Origin: an uncultured Paracoccaceae bacterium
GTDB taxonomy: Bacteria; Pseudomonadota; Alphaproteobacteria; Rhodobacterales; Rhodobacteraceae
Length of the DNA: 64,000 bases
Reading direction: 5' to 3'
Assembly (NCBI GenBank): GCA_951812305.1
Contig: CATOSB010000004.1
Coordinates: forward strand, 124,001-188,000
In this document: piece after piece, positions 15,726 to 25,650 of the stretch
Layout: every line of letters begins with the position of its first letter
Position numbering within the stretch: position 1 is the stretch's first letter
Translations under genes and position numbers: made by a program
Notes under the pieces: generated by a model
Seen by the model: the letters and a program-made list of their open reading frames with translations, nothing else
What the model was told of the DNA's origin: nothing
Databases searched by the model: none

Positions 15726-17327
15726 GTAACTCCCAAGCACCCTGTCCGATAGGGTTGCGGGGTTTTGTTCCGTCAGAGCCGTGCGATGATCTGAGGTGGT
15801 GACAGGGTCAGGATTTCCAGGATGTTGAACCGGTGTTTTCTGGCCGTCGAGATGACGGACCTGATGTCGGCGAAGACCCGCGCGCCCTCGAGGGTGCGGA
15901 AGGTGCCCGAGATTTTCATGCGCAGCTTCATCATGCGCAGGTCCTGTTCGGCCTGATTGTTTGTGAATGGGACCGCGAAGTCGGCGATGAATCGCAAAAC
16001 GTCATCGCGGTAGTCACGCAGGCGGAGGAGCAGGTTGTGGCCTGGCCGCCTGGCTTTTCGGCCGCGGGTGCCGGGGCTTTTGGCCAGCGGGGGCTGGCGT
16101 TCGTGGAAGGCGAGCCCCTTGGCGAGGATCGCCATGTATCTGGTGACTATACCCTGGCGAACCAGTTCCGGGAGTTCGGTCTCGCCTTGATCCTGAGCCG
16201 CGCATCTGAGCTGATTGGCGCTATGAAGCACTGCGCTCATCTCCGTCGCCCAAGGCTCTTTTTCGATCTCTTCGATGGCCTTGAGTTCGCGCAAGTGATG
16301 CGCCCCGCAGAGGGCGTGGGCGTCCACTCCGCTCATATGGGCGTAGTAGGGTTTCCAGTGATCATGAATGATCGTCCCGCCGGTCAGGAAGGTTGGAACA
16401 GCACCGCGTTTGGCGCTGATGCGGTAATGGGTGAAGGCGGTATCGCAGATCGTGTGCAGCCAGTGCAGCTTGCCGGCAACACGAAGTCCGGTCTCGTCCA
16501 GATGCCGAACGCCGCCTTCGGCAAGCCGGGCGAGAATGTGTTCAACCACGACACCCATCTTATTTGCCGCGCCGCGCGTCCAGTTGGTCACGCTGGCCGC
16601 GCACAAGCTGGTGGCCCCAAACAGGTCGCGCATAAGCTGGCAGACCCGATCCTCGGGTATCAGCTGCTGAACATTGCAATAGACCGCCACTGCCCGCATG
16701 CGCGTGCCATATTGCACATGCGCGGCCACGCCATCGGGAAAGCCAGCCGTCGTCGTGGCTCGACAATGGTCGCAACAATAAACCGCCGCCTGATGCTCGG
16801 TGACCTCCAGGCGTGGCGCAGGCAAGTCGAACACCTGACGCTTCTCGATCCCTTTCACCATCTCCGCCGTCAGGGCGCTCTGACAGGCGCTGCAATGCGT
16901 CGCCTCATGCCGTTCGACAAAGTCGGGTGTTGACGTCTGGCGCAGGGTGTCGCCCCGGTGGCCAACTTGGCCGCCACTTTTCTTTCCGGATTTGCCACGC
17001 AGGCTGCGCGGGGCTGGCTTCTTCAGGCCATCACTTGAAGGGGGCTTGCTGCTATTGCTGCTGTTCTTGGCCAACTGTCGGCGCAGGTCCGTGATCTCTT
17101 CCGCCATGCTCGCCAACGCAGCTTCAAGCTCAGCGATCCGACGCAGAGCCGTGGCGAGAAGTTGTTCAAGGGCGGCAACCTGATCCATCCCGCCACTGAT
17201 TCAGAGAAATCAACCCGGCGCCACAGAATTCAGACAAGAAAGAAAAAAAAACACGCGCAAAATGGCAAATTCGACTCACCATAAAACTGACAATAACACT
17301 CAAACGTGGGGGGCGCTTGGGAGTTAC
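15726..17327 (-). mobile_element. IS66-family element (single-ORF type) between dnaG and rpoD
   Basis: It is 1602 bp, bounded by inverted repeats beginning GTAACTCCCAAGC and flanked by the 8-bp duplication AGGAAATC (15718-15725 and 17328-17335), as expected for IS66. It contains only a tnpC-type gene, without tnpA/tnpB, like the ISBst12 subgroup. A nearly identical copy lies at 47617-49217, one base shorter in an A/T run (nine against eight). Insertion splits the dnaG-rpoD intergenic region. Confidence 0.93.
15773..17188 (-). CDS. IS66-family transposase (TnpC)
   Basis: This is a 471-residue protein. An N-terminal coiled coil (LEQLLATALRRIAELEAAL) is followed by the SNSSKPPSSDG linker, a zinc-finger-like HCSACQSAL segment, and the DDE core with HLDETGLRV, DHWKPYYAHM and the terminal NNQAEQDLRMMKLRMKISG. 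It is almost identical to the copy at 47755-49170; one visible difference is RQPPLAK against RRPPLAK. Apparently intact. Confidence 0.95.
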   Translation of the reverse strand: MDQVAALEQLLATALRRIAELEAALASMAEEITDLRRQLAKNSSNSSKPPSSDGLKKPAPRSLRGKSGKKSGGQVGHRGDTLRQTSTPDFVERHEATHCSACQSALTAEMVKGIEKRQVFDLPAPRLEVTEHQAAVYCCDHCRATTTAGFPDGVAAHVQYGTRMRAVAVYCNVQQLIPEDRVCQLMRDLFGATSLCAASVTNWTRGAANKMGVVVEHILARLAEGGVRHLDETGLRVAGKLHWLHTICDTAFTHYRISAKRGAVPTFLTGGTIIHDHWKPYYAHMSGVDAHALCGAHHLRELKAIEEIEKEPWATEMSAVLHSANQLRCAAQDQGETELPELVRQGIVTRYMAILAKGLAFHERQPPLAKSPGTRGRKARRPGHNLLLRLRDYRDDVLRFIADFAVPFTNNQAEQDLRMMKLRMKISGTFRTLEGARVFADIRSVISTARKHRFNILEILTLSPPQIIARL

Positions 17328-17351
17328 AGGAAATCAAGGTAAACGGGTGGC

Positions 17352-17393
17352 GAATCACTGATTCGCTTGTATGATTCGAATCACCGGCGAATC
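17352..17393. promoter_or_regulatory. cluster of five GANTC sites upstream of rpoD
   Basis: GANTC occurs at 17352, 17360, 17373, 17378 and 17389. Two hairpins overlap them (GCGAATC-ACT-GATTCGC and TGATTCGAATCA). Two more GANTC sites at 15679 and 15699 would be adjacent before the IS66 insertion. GANTC is the target of the alphaproteobacterial CcrM methylase, and clusters near promoters can tie transcription to replication. This is a candidate rpoD promoter-control region; the promoter boxes themselves are not clear. Confidence 0.55.
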
Positions 17394-17431
17394 ACCAATA
17401 CCGGCACCTTTTCCGGATGAGGAGCGCGCGC

Positions 17432-19432
17432 ATGGCCGCCAAGGATACCAACGAAGACCGCAAGCAAGAGGCCGAAGATGCCCAGGATATGCTGGATATG
17501 AGCCAGACGGCGGTCAAGAAGATGATCGCCGAAGCGCGCGAAAAGGGCTACATCACTTACGATCAGCTGAACACAGTTCTGCCGCCTGATCAGGTATCTT
17601 CCGAACAAATCGAAGACGTGATGTCGATGCTCTCTGAGATGGGCATCAACATCATCGAAGACGAGGAGGCCGAGGAAAGCGACGACGAAAAACCGACGAC
17701 CGACGTGATCGAGGTGTCATCCTCTCGCGAAGTCGCCGTTGCTGGCGCCGAGAAGGAAAAACTCGACCGTACCGATGATCCGGTGCGCATGTATCTGCGC
17801 GAAATGGGGTCGGTCGAACTGCTCTCGCGTGAGGGCGAAATCGCGATTGCCAAACGCATCGAGGCCGGTCGCAATACGATGATCGCCGGGCTTTGCGAAA
17901 GCCCGCTGACATTCCAGGCGATCACCATCTGGCGTGACGAATTATTGAATGAAGACATTCTGTTGCGCGATGTTATCGATCTGGAAACGACCTTTGGCAA
18001 CTCGATGGAAGAAGACGGCGAGGAGGGCACCGAAACCGTCGTCGAAAACCTCAATGTCGATGCCACCGCCGCGCCGAAGAAAGAGGCCGAACAGGAACTC
18101 GACGCCGACGGCAACCCGATTCAGACCGACGACGACGATGACGATGACGACGATCAGGCCAACCTGTCGCTCGCCGCGATGGAAGCCGCGCTGAAACCCC
18201 GCGTTCTGGAAACGCTCGACCGTATCGCCGACGATTTCGCCAAACTTTCTGAAATGCAGGATCTGCGGATGTCCGCGACGCTGAACGAGGATAATTCGTT
18301 CTCTGACAAGGCGGAAAAGAAATACCAGAAACTGCGCGCCGAAATCGTCGAACTGGTGAACGAACTGCACCTTCACAACAACCGGATCGAGGCGCTGATC
18401 GACCAGCTTTACGGCATCAATCGCCGGATCATGTCAATTGACAGCAACATGGTGAAGCTCGCCGATCAGGCCCGCATCAATCGCCGTGAATTCGTCGAAG
18501 AATACAAAGGCGCCGAACTGGACCCTACCTGGCTTGAACGCATGGGTGAGAAGGCCGGGCGTGGCTGGCAGGCGTTCATCGAACGCTCCACCGACAAGGT
18601 CGAAACCCTGCGGGCAGAGATGGCGCAGGTCGGCACCTATGTCGGCGTCGATATTTCCGAATTCCGTCGCATCGTGCAGCAGGTGCAGAAGGGCGAAAAA
18701 GAGGCGCGTCAGGCCAAGAAAGAAATGGTCGAGGCAAACCTGCGTCTGGTGATCTCGATTGCCAAAAAATACACCAACCGCGGCCTGCAATTCCTTGATC
18801 TTATTCAGGAAGGCAACATCGGCCTGATGAAGGCGGTCGATAAATTCGAATATCGCCGTGGCTATAAATTCTCCACCTACGCCACTTGGTGGATCCGTCA
18901 GGCGATCACCCGCTCCATCGCCGACCAGGCCCGCACGATCCGTATTCCGGTGCATATGATCGAAACGATCAACAAGCTGGTGCGCACGGGCCGCCAGATG
19001 CTGCACGAAATCGGCCGCGAACCAACGCCGGAAGAACTGGCCGCCAAGCTGCAGATGCCGCTGGAAAAGGTTCGCAAGGTGATGAAGATCGCCAAGGAGC
19101 CAATTTCGCTGGAAACGCCGATTGGCGACGAGGAAGACTCACAGCTTGGCGATTTCATCGAAGACAAAAACGCCGTCCTGCCGCTGGATTCGGCCATTCA
19201 GGAAAACCTGAAGGAAACCACGACGCGCGTCCTCGCCTCGCTCACCCCACGCGAAGAACGTGTGTTGCGCATGCGCTTCGGCATCGGCATGAACACCGAT
19301 CACACACTGGAAGAGGTCGGCCAGCAGTTCAGCGTGACCCGCGAACGCATCCGGCAGATCGAAGCGAAGGCGCTCAGGAAGCTGAAGCATCCGAGCCGGA
19401 GCCGGAAGTTGCGGAGTTTCTTGGATCAGTGA
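17432..19432 (+). CDS. rpoD: RNA polymerase primary sigma factor RpoD
   Basis: This is a 666-residue housekeeping sigma factor. Region 1.1 is at the N-terminus, an acidic nonconserved insertion contains a run of nine Asp near residue 235, region 2 reads [20 protein letters not shown] with [18 protein letters not shown], and region 4.2 is [15 protein letters not shown]. The start [16 protein letters not shown] follows a GGATGAGGAG ribosome site. It directs RNA polymerase to general promoters. The gene is normally read with dnaG; IS66 now separates them, so expression depends on the promoter left between 17336 and 17431 or on one in the IS. Confidence 0.98.
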   Translation: MAAKDTNEDRKQEAEDAQDMLDMSQTAVKKMIAEAREKGYITYDQLNTVLPPDQVSSEQIEDVMSMLSEMGINIIEDEEAEESDDEKPTTDVIEVSSSREVAVAGAEKEKLDRTDDPVRMYLREMGSVELLSREGEIAIAKRIEAGRNTMIAGLCESPLTFQAITIWRDELLNEDILLRDVIDLETTFGNSMEEDGEEGTETVVENLNVDATAAPKKEAEQELDADGNPIQTDDDDDDDDDQANLSLAAMEAALKPRVLETLDRIADDFAKLSEMQDLRMSATLNEDNSFSDKAEKKYQKLRAEIVELVNELHLHNNRIEALIDQLYGINRRIMSIDSNMVKLADQARINRREFVEEYKGAELDPTWLERMGEKAGRGWQAFIERSTDKVETLRAEMAQVGTYVGVDISEFRRIVQQVQKGEKEARQAKKEMVEANLRLVISIAKKYTNRGLQFLDLIQEGNIGLMKAVDKFEYRRGYKFSTYATWWIRQAITRSIADQARTIRIPVHMIETINKLVRTGRQMLHEIGREPTPEELAAKLQMPLEKVRKVMKIAKEPISLETPIGDEEDSQLGDFIEDKNAVLPLDSAIQENLKETTTRVLASLTPREERVLRMRFGIGMNTDHTLEEVGQQFSVTRERIRQIEAKALRKLKHPSRSRKLRSFLDQ

Positions 19433-19440
19433 GATGCGCT

Positions 19441-19881
19441 GTGACCGGGTTCTTAAGTGAGATTTCGCCGGGAGAATGGTTGGGGGTACTGGTCGCTGCC
19501 GTTGGCTTGTATTTCGTTTGGCGTCAAATAGGCATGGTCAAGCGCCAACTCGCATTGACCAACTATATGGAATATACGCGCCGGTATTCAGAAATCATTC
19601 TCACATTTCCTGATGAGATAAACTACGACGATTTCGTTCTTGAGTCGCGCGAAGACAAATCTGAGATTTTGCGAGCAATGCGTTCCTATTTCGACTTGTG
19701 CTTCGAAGAGCGCGATTTGTTTCAACGAAACATGATCGATTCAGAGTCTTGGTCGGTTTGGGAGGGTGGAATCGCGGCGGCGATGAAAAGGACCGCGTTT
19801 CAGCAAGCCTGGCCTATCGTGCGTGACTCCAGTGCATTCGGAAGTGATTTCAACAAATGGGTAGATCAACTTGCTAAATAG
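19441..19881 (+). CDS. hypothetical protein with one N-terminal membrane helix
   Basis: This is a 146-residue frame from a GTG start 8 bases after the rpoD stop. One membrane segment (WLGVLVAAVGLYFVW) is followed by a charged soluble part with YMEYTRRYSEIILTFPDEI and YFDLCFEERDLF. The pattern resembles DUF4760-like or unnamed single-helix proteins, but I do not assign a family. Base composition is lower in GC than rpoD, so it may be acquired. Confidence 0.55.
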   Translation: MTGFLSEISPGEWLGVLVAAVGLYFVWRQIGMVKRQLALTNYMEYTRRYSEIILTFPDEINYDDFVLESREDKSEILRAMRSYFDLCFEERDLFQRNMIDSESWSVWEGGIAAAMKRTAFQQAWPIVRDSSAFGSDFNKWVDQLAK

Positions 19882-19988
19882 CGAGCTCTAGGATGGGCAT
19901 TTTGCCCACAACGCCACACTTAGCAGCTATCCACCCACCGCGACATCCCGCCCATTGCCAAATCGCCCACCTGCGCCATTATCACCCC

Positions 19989-20351
19989 ATGTCCCTCACC
20001 AACCCCTTCCGCCGCCATCCCCGCGCGCTTGCGCACCTGCCGAGCATCGTCCGGCTCTACATCCTCAACGTCCTGATCGGCTTTGCTCTGTCGGCGGTAT
20101 TCACCGGCCTGATCCTCAGCTTTGACGTCGCCGGGCTCAAACACCTCGTGACCCATGTTCAGGGCGGCGGGCTGGCTGTATTGATGCTCTTCACCTTCAA
20201 CGGCATCGTCTTTGCTGGCGTGCAGACGGCCATCGTGATCTGGTCGATGTCTTATGACAGGGACGATGGGCCGCGAAAGGGCCGGTCGGTGAGGTTGGCC
20301 CCGGCGCTTGCATCTCTGCCTGCGCGGGTAGACACACAACGCCAGACCTGA
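19989..20351 (+). CDS. small hypothetical membrane protein
   Basis: This is a 120-residue protein starting at MSLTNPFRRHPRAL, with two membrane segments (IVRLYILNVLIGFALSAVFTG and GGLAVLMLFTFNGIVFAGVQT) and a basic C-terminus. Similar proteins are common in Rhodobacteraceae without known role. The start is chosen because the preceding sequence of the longer frame has no coding character. Confidence 0.6.
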   Translation: MSLTNPFRRHPRALAHLPSIVRLYILNVLIGFALSAVFTGLILSFDVAGLKHLVTHVQGGGLAVLMLFTFNGIVFAGVQTAIVIWSMSYDRDDGPRKGRSVRLAPALASLPARVDTQRQT

Positions 20352-20427
20352 CGCCAGACAATATCTTGCCTCGCCGATACTGTCTGGCCTAATCTTCCCG
20401 GCGACTGTAACCAATGGACCGAGCCTA

Positions 20428-20688
20428 ATGTCTCTTCTCTCCAAACTCTTCGGCGGCGGTGGCAGGAAACCCGGCCCCGAACCCGTGGAACACAACGGCT
20501 TCACCATCCACCCCGAACCCGTCGCCGAATCCGGCGGCTATCGCATCGCCGCACGGATCGAGCAGGACGGCAAAGTCCACAACCTGATCCGCGCAGATGT
20601 TATCCAGAATCAGGATGAGGCCATGGAAGCCACAATCAACAAGGCGAAACAGGCCATCGATACTTTGGGCGAGCGCATTTTCGGCTGA
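20428..20688 (+). CDS. HlyU family protein
   Basis: This is an 86-residue protein: MSLLSKLFGGGG, then HNGFTIHPEPVAESGGYRIAARIEQ and HNLIRADVIQNQDEA. The glycine-rich N-terminus and the Y-R-I-A-x-x-I core match the HlyU family (named after a Vibrio haemolysin activator). In alphaproteobacteria these are short proteins of uncertain function. The gene stands alone between two unrelated genes. Confidence 0.8.
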   Translation: MSLLSKLFGGGGRKPGPEPVEHNGFTIHPEPVAESGGYRIAARIEQDGKVHNLIRADVIQNQDEAMEATINKAKQAIDTLGERIFG

Positions 20689-21649
20689 ACGCTTTGACCC
20701 GGGCTGCGGCCACCTTTCCGATTGCGCCACCCGCCGCGCCGGGGCAGGTCTGAACCTGAAATGACGGACTTACGCATTCATCAAGTCAAACGGGTTGTGG
20801 TGCCCGACGGTTATCGCCGTGACCGCGCCATTCGCCCCGCTGGTTTGTCGCCAAACAGCCATGAACGCTATGACTTCGACACATTCTTTTATCAGGCCAC
20901 GCGGGTTGGCGCCGATATCGTTCTGGTCGCGCCCAAGTTATTGAATTTTAAGCGGCTATTTAGACAAAGCAGGTTCGCTGTTGGCGGGGAAGACATAAGC
21001 CGCGTCCGGATTCACACTTTCTATCGCCATGCCATCATCTGGCTGCGCGGTGCGGCGGCGGGGGACACATTGGATGTAACATTCCCCGACGGGCAATCCG
21101 TTACAACGCCGATCATCAAGACGGACCGAGACTTCTTCGGCGGACTGAATGTCCAAATGACGGTGTCCAAGGACAATGATCTGCGCTGGATTCGCGAGCA
21201 GCTGTCATTTCACGCTGCACAGTGCGGGTTGGAAGGTGTCTGTTTCATCGACAACGGCTCCACCGTCTATTTCCTCGACGATCTTGCGGATGTTTTGACA
21301 TCCGTCGGCCTGAAGCGGGCCGCGTTGGTTTCGGCGCCCTACAAATGGGGTGGCGTTAATCTGAAGCCGGCCAATCGCGAGCTTTATCTGCAGACAGCCG
21401 TATATAATATCGCACGTTTTCAATATCTTGCCGGTGCTCGGGCGGTGGTTCGGCTTGATTGCGATGAAATTCTGTTGCCGCAGCCCAAGGGTAAAACCGT
21501 GTTCGATCTCGCCAACCATGCCCGGTTAGGATGAGTTATGGCTGAATCTGGTGTTCGCGTGGTTTGAGTGTTGGCGGTGCATCTGTTTGGATTGTTTTTG
21601 CAAAAACCCAATCCGACCCAAGAAGGACGCACCACCATGGACGAGACTA

Positions 21650-22819
21650 ATACCAACGGCTTGATCAATTGACCGTTGCCCATTCTCTGGTCGTTATTGA
21701 GGTTATGCGCTGCGGGTCATTTTCGAAGAAGTTCCAGGCGTCTGCGCATTTGTCGAGGATCTGCTCGTAGGTATCGAACACGGTGATGGCCAGCTTGTTG
21801 GAGCGCAGATAGGCCCAGACATTTTCCATCGGGTTGAGTTCGGGCGCATAGGGGGGCAGCTTCAGGAGCGTTATGTTGTCTGGCACCAAGAGCCCCTTGG
21901 CTCCGTGCCACCCCGCGCCATCTGTGACCAGGAGCGCATGAGAACCGGGTGCGATTGTTTTTGAGACCTCGTCGAGATGCAGGCCCATCGCCTCTGTGTT
22001 AACATAAGGCAGGATCAGCCCAGCTGCGGCACCACGTGCCGGACAGGCAGCGCCAAATACGTAGCTCCATTTGTAGCGGGTATCCCGGGGCGCACGTGGG
22101 CGGGTTCCCCGCTTCGCCCAGACACGGGTGAGTGTTCCCTGCTGGCCCACCCGTGCTTCGTCCTGGAACCATATTTCCAGTGGCTTTCCTTTCGCCCGTT
22201 CAGTCAAAATGTCGGCTACGATGCTGGCAAAGTTTTTTTTAAATGCAGTCTGTGCCACTGGGTCGGCGTTGGGATGTTCGGGGCGGACCGACAGCCTGCG
22301 AAAGCCCAGTTGAACCAAATAACTACCTACTGTGCGTTCGTGGAGCTTGATCTCGAACTCCGCCTCAATGCGCCGGGCAAGATCGGCGCGACGCCAGCGA
22401 ACCACACCATCGCGGGCCGGATCAGGGCCAGCCTCCACCCAGACCGCAAGCTGCGCTATCTGCTCCGGCGACAATCGAGGTTTCGCGCCGCCACCCCCAC
22501 GATCTGACAGCCCGTCAGGACCTTCGACATTGTATCGATGGACCCAGTCTCGAAGGGTTTGGCGATCCATCCCGCAACTCTGGGCAGCAACCTTGCGCGA
22601 CGACCCTTCAAGCACCAGAGCAATCGCCAAAAGCCGACGTGCTACTTTGCCGTTCGACGCGCGACCGGCTAAAGCGCGCAACTCGTGCACCGTGAAATCA
22701 TCGCGCAAAACCGGAACCGCGGCACCCATATCTCCCTCCCTCTCTGGACAGAAACAGTGAGTCACATACCGAACAATTTGGGAATCCAAAAAGCGAGTCA
22801 AATCATCCCGCCGTTGGTA
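21650..22819 (-). mobile_element. IS630-family element, copy A (1170 bp)
   Basis: Ends are TACCAACGG and CCGTTGGTA with TA on both sides, as expected from TA-targeting IS630/Tc1-type elements. It is inserted right after the fourth codon region of the IS256 transposase. A copy of identical length and apparently identical sequence lies at 53647-54816. Confidence 0.93.
21665..22729 (-). CDS. IS630-family transposase (copy A)
   Basis: This is a 354-residue protein from MGAAVPVLRDDFTVHEL. An N-terminal helix-turn-helix (SCGMDRQTLRDWVHRYNV) is followed by a second DNA-binding part and the DDE core: IWFQDEARVGQ, VTDGAGWHGAKG and LPPYAPELNPMENVWAYLR. The A8 stretch in FKKNF keeps it in a single frame, unlike the related copy B. 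Intact. Confidence 0.93.
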   Translation of the reverse strand: MGAAVPVLRDDFTVHELRALAGRASNGKVARRLLAIALVLEGSSRKVAAQSCGMDRQTLRDWVHRYNVEGPDGLSDRGGGGAKPRLSPEQIAQLAVWVEAGPDPARDGVVRWRRADLARRIEAEFEIKLHERTVGSYLVQLGFRRLSVRPEHPNADPVAQTAFKKNFASIVADILTERAKGKPLEIWFQDEARVGQQGTLTRVWAKRGTRPRAPRDTRYKWSYVFGAACPARGAAAGLILPYVNTEAMGLHLDEVSKTIAPGSHALLVTDGAGWHGAKGLLVPDNITLLKLPPYAPELNPMENVWAYLRSNKLAITVFDTYEQILDKCADAWNFFENDPQRITSITTREWATVN

Positions 22820-23598
22820 TAACATCGTTGAATTTGCCGGTCGAGAGGTCAGCCTTGATCCGTTGACTGAGCTTTTGCGCACGGGCGCGCAGGCTCTGAT
22901 CCAAGCCGCCGTTCAAACTGAGCTTGCGGAATTGATGGATCGCTTTGCTCACCTCAAAACACCAGACGGGCGCGCCGGGGTGGTACGTAATGGCAGTCAT
23001 CCCGCCCGTGAAATCCAAACGGGTGTTGGACCTGTGACCGTAGAGATTCCAAAGATACGCTCGAAAACCGGCAAGCCAGTGAGTTTCCGCTCCGCGCTCG
23101 TACCGCCCTACGTGCGCAAGACCAAGACGCTGCAGGCTGCGATCCCCTGGCTCTACCTCAAAGGCATTTCCACTGGCGAAATGGGAACGGCGCTGAAGGG
23201 TTTGCTCGGGGCTAATGCCACCGGATTTTCGGCCAAAACAGTTGCCAGATTGAAGGCCGAATGGGCCGCTGAATACAGGGCGTGGCGCACCGCAGACCTG
23301 TCCCAAGACGAGTGGGTCTACATCTGGGCCGACGGTATTCACAGTGGCTTACGCGGCGAGGATCACAAGTTGTGCGCGCTGGTCGTGATCGGCGTAAATA
23401 CCCGTGGTCAGAAACAATTTCTGGCAATCGAGGACGGCACTCGTGAAAGCACACAGAGCTGGAGGGAGGTTCTAATCGGCCTCAGAGAACGCGGTCTCAA
23501 CACTCCAAAATTGGCCATCGGAGACGGTGCTCTGGGATTCTGGGCCGCTCTTGAAGAAACCTATCCGGGCACACCTCAACAACGCTGCTGGGTGCATA

Positions 23599-24768
23599 AT
23601 ACCAAGGGTGCTTCAAAATGACTCAGCTATGGATTTTGGGTACCGCCTGAGGTGCTGAGGTGATTCAAGATTGGCAAAGGAGACCACCGATGCCAGCCAG
23701 GATACCGATGCGAGCCGATTTTACCGCCAATGATCTGCGCAAGCTTGCCGCAGAGAGTTCTGATGCCCGGCAGAGCCGACGGCTTTTGTCGCTTGCCGCT
23801 ATCGCCGATGGCATGTCGCGTGGGGCTGCGGCCCGCATTGGCGGGATGGACCGGCAAACGCTCAGGGACTGGGTGCTCCGTTTCAACGCTGATGGTCCAG
23901 CGGGGCTGCTGGATCGGCAGCGAGGAGGCTCGCGATCCCGCCTTGACAATGCGCAACTGGATGAACTGGCGGCTCTTGTCGAGACCGGTCCTGATCCTGA
24001 AAAGGACGGTGTCGTCCGCTGGCGGCGGGTCGATTTGAAGAATGTGATCAAGGCGCGTTTTGGCGTCGACTATCACGAGCGCCATGTGGGGCAGATTCTG
24101 CACAATCTGGGCTTTTCCCACATCAGCGCACGCCCTCAGCACCCGGGGCAGGACGTGCAGGTCATTGAGGATTTCAAAAAAACTTCGGCGACAATCTGAA
24201 GGAGACGCTTCAGGGGGTGCCGCCGGACAAACCCGTCGAAATCTGGTTCCAGGACGAGATGCGTCTCGGTCAGAAGAACACCCGCGTCCGCCAGTGGGCA
24301 CGCAAGGGCACACGGCCCCGCCAGCCCGCCGATCAGCGTTACCAAAATGCGTATCTTTTTGGCGCCATCTGCCCCGAACGCGGCACCGGCGCGGCGATCA
24401 TGATGCCAGCAGCCGACACCTATGCGATGCAGCGCCACCTGGAAGAAATCAGCAAAATTGTCTCCGATGGCGCCCACGCCGTCATCCTCATGGACCAAGC
24501 CGGCTGGCACACGACATCCGCTCTGGAAATCCCGCAAAACCTGTCGCTCATGTTTCTGCCGCCCAAATCACCAGAGCTGAATCCAACCGAAAACATTTGG
24601 CAATATCTCCGCCAGACATGGCTCGCAAACCGGACGTTCGACACATATGACGCGATTCTCGACGCGGGGTGCGAGGCCTGGAACAACCTCATCGCAAGAC
24701 CGCAAACCATCACATCCATCGCAAGCCGCAACTGGGCGAAAGTCGGTCAGATTGAATAACCCTTGGTA
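23599..24768 (+). mobile_element. IS630-family element, copy B (1170 bp, distinct subtype)
   Basis: Ends TACCAAGGGT and ACCCTTGGTA are flanked by TA at the insertion site within the IS256 transposase gene (GTGCATA-AGACGGG). It has the same length as copies A and C but clearly different sequence. Its transposase is split by a -1 frame change. Confidence 0.92.
23690..24759 (+). CDS. IS630-family transposase, two frames joined at an A7 run
   Basis: Frame 1 from MPARIPMRADFTAND carries the helix-turn-helix (IGGMDRQTLRDWVLRF) and ends soon after FKK. The catalytic half (IWFQDEMRLGQ, LMDQAGWHTTS, PPKSPELNPTENIWQYLR) is in the -1 frame to 24759. The switch point is TTC-AAAAAAA-CTT at about 24175-24183. 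A -1 shift there yields FKKNFGDN, matching FKKNF in copies A and C, which have eight A's. So either programmed frameshifting or a one-base loss. Unshifted translation stops at 24199. Confidence 0.82.
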
Positions 24769-25650
24769 TAAGACGGGCAACGTCCTCAACTGTTTTCCCA
24801 AGTCCACCCAGCCAAAAGCCAAAACGATGCTGCACGATATCTGGCGCGCTGAAACGCGCAAGTCAGCTGAACAAGCGTTCGATCTCTTCGTGAAAACGTT
24901 TGAAGACAAGTACCCCAAAGCCACCGCCTCGCTTCAGAAAGATCGAACCGAACTGCTGGCATTCTACGATTTTCCCGCAATGCATTGGCAAAGCATCCGA
25001 ACGACCAATCCAATTGAATCCGCCTTTGCCACGATCCGTCATCGCACCAAGCGCTCAAAGGGCTGTCTGGCCCGCGACGGCATGCTCCACATGATCTTCA
25101 AACTGGGGCAGTGCGCCGAACAAAACTGGCGCAAACTTCGCGGCTTCAATCATCTCGCCGACGTCATCCAAGGCGTCAATTTCAAAGACGGCATCAAGCA
25201 AACCCAGACCGAAACCGCCGCCGCATGAAAGATCCCGCAAACACCAGATTTGACAATAACTCGGTTAGGATTCGTACGTTTCGTCGGACGTAACCGTTTT
25301 CCCGGCCCCGATGATGCGGCGCCTCTGGACTATGCCGATCACCGGTGGCGGCACGATATTCATTTCACCGCCGTCAATAACTGGTGCCTCAATCAGCGCG
25401 GGCCGCTGGGACGTTTTCAATGGCGCTGCCACAATCTGGAACACAACCTGCTCGCGAAGTTCCAATTGCTGAAAGGCGACTATTTCTACCATTGCATGGG
25501 GATCGGCACGGGGTGGAAATCCGGCGATCGCTCGCGCACCGATGAGGCGCTGAAACTGGATGAGGACGCCGCGCGGTTCTGGGACAGAACCTATCGTCCA
25601 GTGTTGGAACGACAATAGACTGAAACCTGACACATACGGATGTTCGATTT

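Larger units (their letters stand above)
21637..25228 (+). pseudogene. IS256 transposase broken into three pieces by IS630 insertions
   Basis: The reading frame starts at 21637 (MDET..) and is cut after 21649 by the first IS630. It resumes at 22822 (IVEFAGREVSLDP) and runs to 23598 (..QRCWVH). It is cut again and resumes at 24771 (KTGNVLNCFPK) to 25228. Both cuts lie at TA dinucleotides. The joined protein would match the intact 415-residue copy at 650-1897. It cannot move by itself but could be mobilised in trans. Confidence 0.92.
21533..25262 (+). mobile_element. IS256-family element, second copy, carrying two IS630 elements
   Basis: The terminal repeats GAGTTATGGCTG.../...GACAATAACTC are those of the copy at 616-2001. 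The element is flanked by the 9-bp duplication GGTTAGGAT (21524-21532 and 25263-25271). Subtracting the two inserted IS630 elements leaves 1386 bp, the exact length of the first copy. It sits inside a glycosyltransferase gene and is oriented opposite to copy 1. Confidence 0.93.
20761..25618 (+). pseudogene. glycosyltransferase (Glyco_tranf_2_4-like) interrupted by IS256
   Basis: The 5' part (20761-21532) encodes about 257 residues with VGADIVLVAPKLLNF-type sequence, CFIDNGSTVYFLDDL and the acidic VRLDCDEILLP. The 3' part resumes after the IS at 25272 (FVRFVGRNRFPGP..) and ends at 25618. Removing the element and one copy of the 9-bp duplication restores a 372-residue frame reading ARLG-FVRF. 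The D-x-D/E motif and C-terminal MGIGTGWKSGDRS fit family 2-type glycosyltransferases acting on surface polysaccharide. As it stands it is broken. Confidence 0.82.

Noticed and set aside
15833..16933. Long open frame opposite the IS66 transposase (and its mirror at 48010-49110)
   Set aside because: It is the complementary shadow of a GC-rich coding sequence, present in both copies only because the copies are nearly identical. It shows no family features.
21977..22507. Plus-strand frames within IS630 copies A and C
   Set aside because: They are identical in both copies and lie opposite the transposase; no start signals or family features.
616..25262. Inversion of the 2-21.5 kb segment by recombination between the two inverted IS256 copies
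   Set aside because: The second copy keeps matching GGTTAGGAT duplications on both sides and its host gene restores cleanly, so no exchange between the two copies has happened there. The missing duplication at the first copy is better explained by a local deletion.
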